The position numbers were made by a program, and so were the translations under genes. A stretch of 27,121 nucleotides of DNA, from positions 821,487-848,607 of the forward strand of contig BFEA01000522.1 in NCBI GenBank assembly GCA_003427395.1, read 5' to 3'. Positions within the stretch are counted from its first letter, which is position 1. Every line of letters begins with the position of its first letter. The notes beneath the pieces were generated by a model. It ran no database searches, was not told where the DNA came from, and was given only the letters and a program-made list of their open reading frames with translations. This DNA comes from Chara braunii. Lineage: Eukaryota > Streptophyta > Charophyceae > Charales > Characeae. Below, piece by piece: positions 21,034 to 27,121 of the stretch.

Positions 21034-21051
21034 TGGGAGCCTTTGCTTCTT
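21034..21051. repeat. LINE-B target-site duplication, 5' side
   Basis: Copy of 17092-17109 with one C/T difference. It marks the exact 5' truncation point of LINE-B. Confidence 0.92.
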
Positions 21052-21381
21052 CCTTTCTGATATTTACAAAATTGGTACGTTTTGGATATAGCATATGCGT
21101 TTTGGTTGATATTATCAATATGAGGCCCACTATTTCACGAACAGAACAAGAGCCTTTGCATGGTATGCACGGTCCAGGAAACATCCAATGGCTTGATAAG
21201 CCTGTGGACCACGACACACCAGAACAGCGTACACCTTGAGCAAGTTGAAAAAAATGGACCATTCCACTAACGACCATACCAAGAAGGAAGGGGCAGAGAT
21301 TTCTTCCAAGATAGGATGTCATCAATTAACTGGTATGTGAATGCATATGCTTGAGCTGCGCATAGATCTCGCTGTCGAAGT
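21052..21381. other. No recognisable gene
   Basis: Continuation of the sequence into which LINE-B inserted (it would have followed 17109). Only a short plus frame (21033-21239) without motifs. Confidence 0.4.
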
Positions 21382-23029
21382 TCACCGATGAACTGTGGCT
21401 CGTCCAATTAGAGCGTGAATTGGCAATTGCAGCGTTAGTGCCCACAGGGATACTGACCACCTAACGGCAGAGAGTGCCATACACTGCGTAAGATAAGTGC
21501 TAGACACCACAAGCCGCAGATGGTATTCTATATCTGACACTGAGAAAGTTTCAGAGCCATGTGTCGCAACCCACCCCGCTCGATGACATCTATACTGGCC
21601 TCCTATCCCATGGAATCGGCGCCAAGGCATGTTCATGTGCTTCATGAACAGCATTTACTACATCGTTAAGAATCCTGTCATGTGGGAGACTAGCGTACAT
21701 CATTGTAAAGCCCGCTGTCTGTGGTGTTGAGCCTCAAAGGGAACATGCGTTCTGCACAATCCAAAATGACCTCCTCAGCGCTTTGCACAATCCAGCGGTG
21801 TCGTGCGCCACTTTCTTGATAAAGCTCATTATTCTCCCTGTGCAAAGACCTGATCACACCTTGGAGAGCATAGCTAAGCAAGCCAGAGGCCATTGTTGTG
21901 GTTGCTAGAGGTTTACGAGGGGGCCTATTATGCAGGTCAGAGATTGCAGGGTGACGAGTTGTTGAGCGAGGTGCAGATTGGGAAAGATTGTTTTGTGCGG
22001 TGACTCCAAGGATTGGATGAAGAACTGGTGCAGATTTGTCAGTGTGGTGATCGCCCCGGCGTTATTGAAAAGTGCATGGCCATCGAGGATGCTGGCCGCA
22101 GACTTCGCTGTAGCATCCTTGATGTTCTGATAACCAGTATGCATACCAGCATTTGTGGCAAGTTGCCACTTTTTGCGAGTTTTTTTTTCTTTTCTGCCGA
22201 ACAGATGTGTCGGCAGCTCGTGAGGCAGCCTAAGTAGGTGCCTGGTACTCAAAACTGAAAATTTCCATAGGCATCTTGAAAGAATTGCAGTCTGCCATGT
22301 GCGCAGATGGGGGAGACTATCTGCAATTACTGACTCATTGTTGGGTGCTGATCTCATCATTGCTATGAAGTTGGCAATATACTCATCCAGACCAAGTTTC
22401 AGTACTTTCATCACATTTGTGGTTTTGGCGTTGAGGAAATACTTCGAGTTTCCAAAGAAAAGAGCCCACCAATGTGTCTTATATAATAGCGTAGTCTGCC
22501 AAGGCCACATGACCATCAACAATGTCAGTACAGCATGGAAATGTAGGTCGACAAGGGCAATTGTCAGGGTCTAGAGGCGGCATATTGGTTGTTATGTTGA
22601 GGGGCACTTCTGTAAAGTTACAGAACTGGATGCCAACAAGTGGTACCATCATGTCACAGATCGTGACAGATGTGTATTCATTGGCAAGAGGAGGTCGTGG
22701 ATGTAATTCAACAACCTCTGGTAGCTGAAGGACGCTCCTAACTTGTGCGGTGCCAGCAACATGATGCATGAATCCCTTTCATGTGCAGGGCTGGAATACG
22801 GTCCGGATGAATACTGCAGACCATGTTCCATGCACTCCAGCTGACAAATATTTGCCCTGAGCTCAGCATTTGAGACATTTGTCCATAACCATTGTAGCAA
22901 GCGAGTCCGCCAGGAGGGCATGGCTCGGAAGACAGTACAAGATATGGATTGCCACTGAACTGGCTGCCTTTGTAAGCATGGGATGTGGGGCCGAGCGCAT
23001 AGCATAGAAAGGACCTGGGGTAATGTCAA
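21382..23029 (-). pseudogene. Possible decayed protein gene, unidentified
   Basis: Five minus-strand frames follow one another with small overlaps or gaps: 23029-22649 (126 aa), 22769-22479 (96 aa), 22522-21905 (205 aa), 21893-21690 (67 aa) and 21654-21382 (90 aa). Each handover changes frame. They cover 1.6 kb almost without interruption, and the 205-codon frame is longer than expected by chance at this composition. That pattern suggests one old coding sequence broken by indels. The overlaps argue against introns. I recognise no domain; a Lys/Arg-rich patch (FGRKEKKTRKKW) and several Cys (NCPCRPTFPCC) are the only notable features. A lost transposon or host gene is equally possible, and chance cannot be excluded. 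Confidence 0.35.
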
Positions 23030-23344
23030 TCAAGAAGGGTCTTATCGGTCTGAATTTGGGTTGTGGAGCAAGTCATGGATGGAGGACTTGGACTGCCTTG
23101 CACATAAATGCACTTGTTTGAGTGATAAGATCATCTGACAGTTGGTAATTGTCCATGTAGGAGAACACTGTTGAACCCCGAGGGTTTACGGTGGTCAAAC
23201 GCCAAACCTAAAACCCTTCACGAGGGGTAGCTGCACACTTGACCAGTTCAGGACTGATAGAGCCATCAACATTCAGGTACAATTGGGGGTCTATGCATTC
23301 CAAGGGCCAGACAGCGAAGTGAGAGGTGGTTGTCTTGCCACAGA
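23030..23344. other. No recognisable gene
   Basis: Mixed sequence with no frame above background and no repeat I can define. Confidence 0.4.
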
Positions 23345-23395
23345 GTGATAGAAACGTGTTTGCTATAGAGACATGTTTGATATAGAGGAATTTTT
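23345..23395 (+). repeat. Three 17-bp tandem units
   Basis: gtgatagaaacgtgttt, gctatagagacatgttt and gatatagaggaattttt stand head to tail at 23345, 23362 and 23379. They are degenerate, but the period is exact. The last unit runs into a poly-T. Confidence 0.7.
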
Positions 23396-23530
23396 TTTTT
23401 TTTTTTTTTATAATGAGATGATGCTCCTATCTATTCGTGGGAGCAACACGGCTGGGAGCTGGGCCCTGCGTCACTTATCAGGATACAAAATGAGCTACCG
23501 GGGCCATTAGCCGGCTTCGGCTAAGAACAA
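23391..23530 (-). mobile_element. Retroposon-like 3' end with poly-A on the minus strand
   Basis: A poly-T of about 19 nt begins near 23391 and is followed by ataatgagatgatgctcc and GC-rich sequence. Read on the minus strand, this is GC-rich sequence ending in an A tail, the form of a SINE or LINE 3' end. A perfect 7-bp stem with a 4-nt loop (TTAGCCG-GCTT-CGGCTAA) lies at 23507-23524. No A/B boxes or RT sequence are visible and the 5' end is not defined, so the class is unknown. It does not match the LINE-A/B 3' UTR. Confidence 0.4.
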
Positions 23531-24600
23531 TTGAAGAAAAAGGAAGAACTCGGAAACATTCATGGTCCACTACTCAAACTCAACCAAGTCACTAGAACAT
23601 GTGTGTCAAAAAGCCTCCCAACCGTGAATCAGATAGGTAAAACCTATTCAATCCACCTACGACTACCACCAGCATGGAAGCTCTTCCAGGCCTCATGCTC
23701 CCATCAGGCTAGGTTACAGAGTTGCACCACCTTGCTCCAGCACCGGCCAGCGTTGCTCCAGTTACGGCCCCCGACGACCACTGAGCCTGCCCCCGCAAAC
23801 AGCCCCCCAAATCTCTCTACCAGGCCTCACGCCCCCACTAAGCTAGGTCACAGAGTTGCGCCACCTGGCTCTGGCTCCGGCCAGCGTTGCCACAGAATTT
23901 TCGACCACCCTTCCAGGATCATAGTTGACTTGCCAGATAGCACCTATTTCTACAACCTCCTCGAGAGGCAAACCAAATGGAAAAAATACTGAACTGGTTG
24001 TTAGGATTCTTCGAGAAAGATCACCCCTCCCTCTCCCTAGCCCCCCTCCCTCAGCCGTACACTGCCTCCACCGAGGCGAGCCTCCCGCTCTCCCTCAGCC
24101 CCAGTATCGAACCAACCCTCTGCTCCCCTTTCCCCAGGGGCACGCAGTTCACACATAAAGCATGCCGCCCCGCCCCTTGCCCATTTCTGCCTCCGCTGGG
24201 ACTGATGTTGACCCACACACCAGCCCCTGCCCCAGAACAGGGCAACCCCCTACTCCACCCCTACCCTCTTTGAGACATTCACCCCCCACCACAAGATGCC
24301 CCTGCAAGATAGAGCTCCCCCCTCCCCCTTCTTACCTTCAACCCTCCGGGAACGATCCAATCCAGCCGACTATAGTTATTGATGACACACTTACCAAAAA
24401 GTTGAATCCCTTCATGCAAATCGCAATTTGGAAAAGCACGGACTCTTCAAAAATATGCAATAACCCCCGAAAACCGCTGAAGAAAGCACAGGGCAGCAGT
24501 AAGACTGTAACAATTATTCCCCTGCCCCTTGCGCCAATCAACGTTTGGCAGCTCCAACCACGTGCACATATCACCAATTTAAAAAAAGAAGAAAAAACTA
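23531..24600 (+). other. Proline-rich low-complexity region, no gene called
   Basis: Plus-strand frames of 153 aa (23531-23992), 98 aa (23977-24273) and 157 aa (24162-24635) overlap in C-rich sequence. The translations are Pro/Ser/Thr-rich without a recognised domain; the middle part (24020-24340) is a run of C/T. They could be remnants of an extensin-like or other disordered protein, but low stop density explains them as well. Confidence 0.35.
23686..23895 (+). repeat. 76-bp direct repeat
   Basis: 23686-23761 and 23820-23895 align without gaps (ccaggcctca to the final cag) with 13 differences, about 83% identity, offset 134 bp. The offset is not a multiple of three, so the repeat does not preserve a reading frame. 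Confidence 0.85.
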
Positions 24601-24601
24601 G

Positions 24602-24820
24602 TTATCGGAGAGGGTCTTCAACTTTATGGCTATAATAGTGGAATTCCGAAGTTTACGGGTTCCAAGATTAGAAAATCATGATAGAACTTTACTTGGGATT
24701 TTAGAAATCATAGTGAAAATTCAAGGATGCGTAATTGTAGAACAAATCCCTGCGAATTGTGTTAGCGATTCAGAATGGATGTTAACCCGTCAGGGCTTCC
24801 GTAAAGTTTCAAATGCTTAG
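24602..24820 (+). CDS. Candidate terminal exon of an unidentified gene
   Basis: A 64-codon frame from ATG 24626 to TAG 24820 has ordinary codon usage and a balanced, protein-like composition unlike the low-complexity sequence before it. The frame extends up to 24602, just after an AG at 24600-24601 that could be a splice acceptor. The end reads VEQIPANCVSDSEWMLTRQ then GFRKVSNA, a typical small globular C-terminus. I do not recognise the family. The upstream exon is not visible, so this may be an orphaned fragment or a chance frame. Confidence 0.3.
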   Translation, partial: LSERVFNFMAIIVEFRSLRVPRLENHDRTLLGILEIIVKIQGCVIVEQIPANCVSDSEWMLTRQGFRKVSNA

Positions 24821-24837
24821 TGACCGAGTATACGTAG

Positions 24838-24878
24838 TTTTATATGTATGTGCATGTATGTGTGTGCATGTGGATGCA
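24838..24878. repeat. TATG/TGTG-rich imperfect microsatellite
   Basis: Alternating tatgtatgtg and gcatgtgtgtg words after the candidate exon. Imperfect throughout. Confidence 0.6.
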
Positions 24879-24959
24879 AATTTGGCTTATCAGAAATAGA
24901 CGATAAGATTAAGAGTTTTTTTTCCAAAATTTGAGAAACTGAATTTATAACTGTGTAAG

Positions 24960-25080
24960 CACCAAGGCTACCAGCCAGGCCGCCCGGGTCACCCTATTTT
25001 CCACGACGGCCCAGCCGTGCAAGGACCAGAGAAGGTCCTAGCAAAAAACAAAAAAAAATCCAAAAAATCCGAAAAAACAA
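24960..25080. other. GC-rich hairpins followed by A-rich sequence
   Basis: Two short stem-loops stand side by side: ACGGC-CCA-GCCGT near 25005-25018 and AGGACC (25022-25027) with GGTCCT (25034-25039). A-rich sequence then leads to the SINE. No gene is visible. Confidence 0.5.
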
Positions 25081-25108
25081 ATATGTTATGCAGAAAAATA
25101 AACTAAAN

Positions 25109-25485
25109 TTTTAAGCTCAGTTGGCAAGGCACGCAAGTGGCATTCAGGAGGTCTTGGGTTCAATCCCCATTGGCCTCATGCACCTTCCTGGGCAAGCTTG
25201 GCGCCCACCACCTAGAGATGTGTCGTTGGTCCCCCCTAGTGGCATTGAGCAGAGACTGCTGATGTTCATAGGCGGAGGGGACCAGAGGGGAGGCACAGTG
25301 ACTGGCCCATCGAAGAGGCTCGGTCCTGATGCTACCGGCTGACCCCTGGCTGGTATCGCCCACCTGCTGTAGCAGGTATCACACCTGCTGGTGGGTGCAG
25401 CTCCCGCATGTTCCCTCGTTGGAGGCTTGAGCACGGATGTGGCTGCTACGGGGTTCCCCGTAATACTATAATGAAAATAAAAAAA
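25109..25485 (+). mobile_element. tRNA-derived SINE
   Basis: A short non-autonomous retroposon with an internal RNA polymerase III promoter. The A box AAGCTCAGTTGG (25113-25124) matches TRGCNNARYNGG in 11 of 12 positions. The B box GGTTCAATCCC (25157-25167) matches GGTTCRANYCC fully. The spacing of 32 nt is that of a tRNA. A tRNA-unrelated body of about 290 bp follows, ending in a small hairpin (CGGGG-TT-CCCCG) and an A-rich tail (25472-25485). There is no matching acceptor stem, so it is not a tRNA gene. One N at 25108 sits on the 5' edge. No clear target-site duplication was found. The partner LINE is unknown: the end does not resemble the LINE-A/B 3' UTR. Confidence 0.85.
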
Positions 25486-25599
25486 GGCCTGAAAGGCCGT
25501 CCTGTCCAGATTCGACAGGTAATTGAATTGGTTGGGCTGAAAAGAATTAGCCTTTGTAATAAACTTAACAACTTTTGCCTCAGGGTCACATCGGAATTC

Positions 25600-25700
25600 C
25601 TTACCAAATTTAAAATAAAAAATAAAGTTAAAAAATAACTTTTTATTTTTTTACTTTTTTATTTTTATTTGGCCCGGCCGGGCAAGTGGCCCCGGGCCAC
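25600..25700. other. AT-rich inverted repeat next to a GC palindrome
   Basis: aataaagtta (25621-25630) and taacttttta (from 25636) form an imperfect inverted repeat in an almost pure A/T stretch. It is followed by the perfect 12-bp palindrome GCCCGGCCGGGC (25672-25683) and by a near-palindrome, tggccccgggcca. The abrupt change from A/T to G/C suggests the edge of a repeat. Confidence 0.5.
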
Positions 25701-27121
25701 TCTAGTAGTCTAGGTAAGCACTAGATTAGATAAAAAATATAGGAAACTTGAAGATGCAAAAATAATATCAAAGAAATCAATTTGAAAAGGCAGCAGACGC
25801 GAAGAGCTCACACGAAATTCTCCTGCTCCATCGCCGCTGTCATTATTGCGCCGCTACCTACTTCTGTGTCTTTAACTGGTGAACCAGCTCAAACGAACGC
25901 TTGAAACCGCCAGCTCTTTTCGACGCTCCAGCTTATAACAAGCCTCCCTCCTCCCACTCCGCATGAGAAGATGCTCCTCACTTTCTGCCCGCGCTGCCCA
26001 ACCAACCTTCACTAGATTCGTGCAGGAGCATAGGAGCAGGGCCACTACCATGCCCAATATCTCATGAAGACTATCCTAGTCACCCCGACAGCCTCCCCTT
26101 CCTCTAGCGTGTCAACCCGCGACACCACAGAAACGAAGCACGGAGCAAGAGACTTCTTCAGCCTAGGTTATCAAGGCTGGAAGAACCCTCAGCCGAAGCA
26201 TCACGTCAATGGCCGTGCCAGACAAACACCAACGGAAACTCGTTAGTATGTGGTGCATAGCGGTGATGAGAGGAAGAACGAGGGGGGTTACCATAAAGAG
26301 GATTGTAAGGAGGAGATGTTGTTCATGCCATGCCACGGCCGCGGAAACCCCCATTCACATCCCTTTTCCTGGTTCTCATGTTGTCTTTCTGACATCATAG
26401 GTGAAGAGCTTCAAAATCCTTGAGATCCACTTTCAGGAAAAGAGTATGGTTCATATGACATGACCCAAAAGGAAAGTGGACTGACACCATGGTCCATTTT
26501 AGGCCTCTTGGCTCAGAACAAGGAGGCTGTCAACGCCCACAGCAGGTGGGACTCTGCCTTCGAATTTCCCAAGCAATGGCTCGACTCATATGCAGACTGC
26601 CTCCACCTCTTAGCGTGCTCAGGGCAACTGCCCTAAACGCCGGGCACAACAGCTTACAGGATAGCTATTCTGTTAGGTATCCGATCATCACAAGGAACCG
26701 ATGTGTACAAGGTTTATGTCAAGGAGCGCCTCCTGCAGGGGTGAGTGAGTGAGAGTACCGCGCACCTGAGTCTGGCACACTTTGAGTAGGGAGCTAACTA
26801 TACTCACTGCGCGGAAAGAAAGGGCAAGGAACTGCACCTTTGTGGTGACTGCCACCACAGGACCTAAGCACCTAAAGAAAAACCAAAAGGTCGGCCACAT
26901 AGACAAACCAAGAATAATGATACAATTTGTTTCATTCACTTGCCATATTGAAAAAATTTGTATAATATCCAATATTTTTATTTATAAATCAGACATTTAT
27001 TTGCCAGGAGGAAACAGATGTTGTTTTCTAGTGCCTTTCTTTTGATCACTTGGGATACACTCATTTCTCCCATTGAACGTACGTAATTTTGATTCATAGA
27101 TTGCAATTGATTAGCATTCAA
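25701..27121. other. No recognisable gene
   Basis: Frames up to 94 aa on both strands (26688-26972 minus, 26489-26752 plus, 26782-27045 plus) overlap and carry no motif I recognise. I see no RNA gene, poly-A boundary or direct repeat. Confidence 0.4.

Noticed and set aside
21905-22522. NNAG in the minus-strand frame, reminiscent of short-chain dehydrogenases
   Set aside because: The glycine-rich cofactor motif and the YxxxK motif are absent in the right order, so the four residues are probably chance.
25109-25185. tRNA gene
   Set aside because: A and B boxes are present, but the acceptor stem does not pair and the sequence continues into a SINE body with an A-rich tail.
1-27121. CRISPR array, prokaryotic operon or phage-like system
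   Set aside because: The repeats are not regularly spaced with unique spacers, and no prokaryotic gene order or ribosome-binding pattern is visible. The content is that of a eukaryotic retroelement region.

Overview
The window looks like a repeat-rich stretch of a nuclear genome from the green-plant lineage. Two long minus-strand retroelements carry an AP-type endonuclease, a reverse transcriptase and a C-terminal CCHC finger of the zf-RVT type, preceded by an ORF1 with a DUF4283-like part and a zinc knuckle. That architecture is typical of L1-clade LINEs of streptophytes. A large-genome alga such as Chara or a bryophyte would fit, but the species cannot be read from the sequence. I see no bacterial operon, no rRNA or free-standing tRNA gene, no CRISPR array, and no intact host protein-coding gene.

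Layout. 1-4028: non-coding sequence with a spaced direct repeat, a GTTT microsatellite, a pyrimidine-rich block crowded with CTATGGC and GTCAAC motifs, a GACT-rich block, a segment ending in poly-A, and an 18-bp motif present three times. 4045-13633: LINE-A, a near full-length minus-strand L1-type element with a poly-A tail, decayed ORF2 and ORF1, and a gap of N followed by 39 G. Imperfect 16-bp repeats probably mark its target-site duplication. It contains two separate head-to-tail internal duplications (467 bp in the endonuclease, 202 bp in ORF1). 13650-17091: no gene recognised; it holds an 85-bp tandem duplication, a plus-strand 3' end of the same LINE family, and a cluster of degenerate repeats. 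17110-21033: LINE-B, a 5'-truncated minus-strand copy bounded by an 18-bp target-site duplication (17/18). 21382-23029: a possible decayed minus-strand gene that I cannot identify. 23345-23524: a 17-bp triplet repeat, a poly-T and a retroposon-like 3' end. 23526-24820: proline-rich low-complexity sequence with a 76-bp direct repeat and a short coding-like terminal exon. 25109-25485: a tRNA-derived SINE with A and B boxes. 25486-27121: no gene recognised.

How the parts relate. LINE-A, LINE-B and the plus-strand fragment share the same 3' end, as expected if one reverse-transcription machinery copied them. The SINE would need a LINE enzyme in trans, but its tail region does not obviously match these LINEs, so its partner is unknown. 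All LINE reading frames are broken; nothing here looks able to move on its own. The region is best read as a retroelement graveyard whose most unusual feature is the repeated internal duplication within LINE-A.
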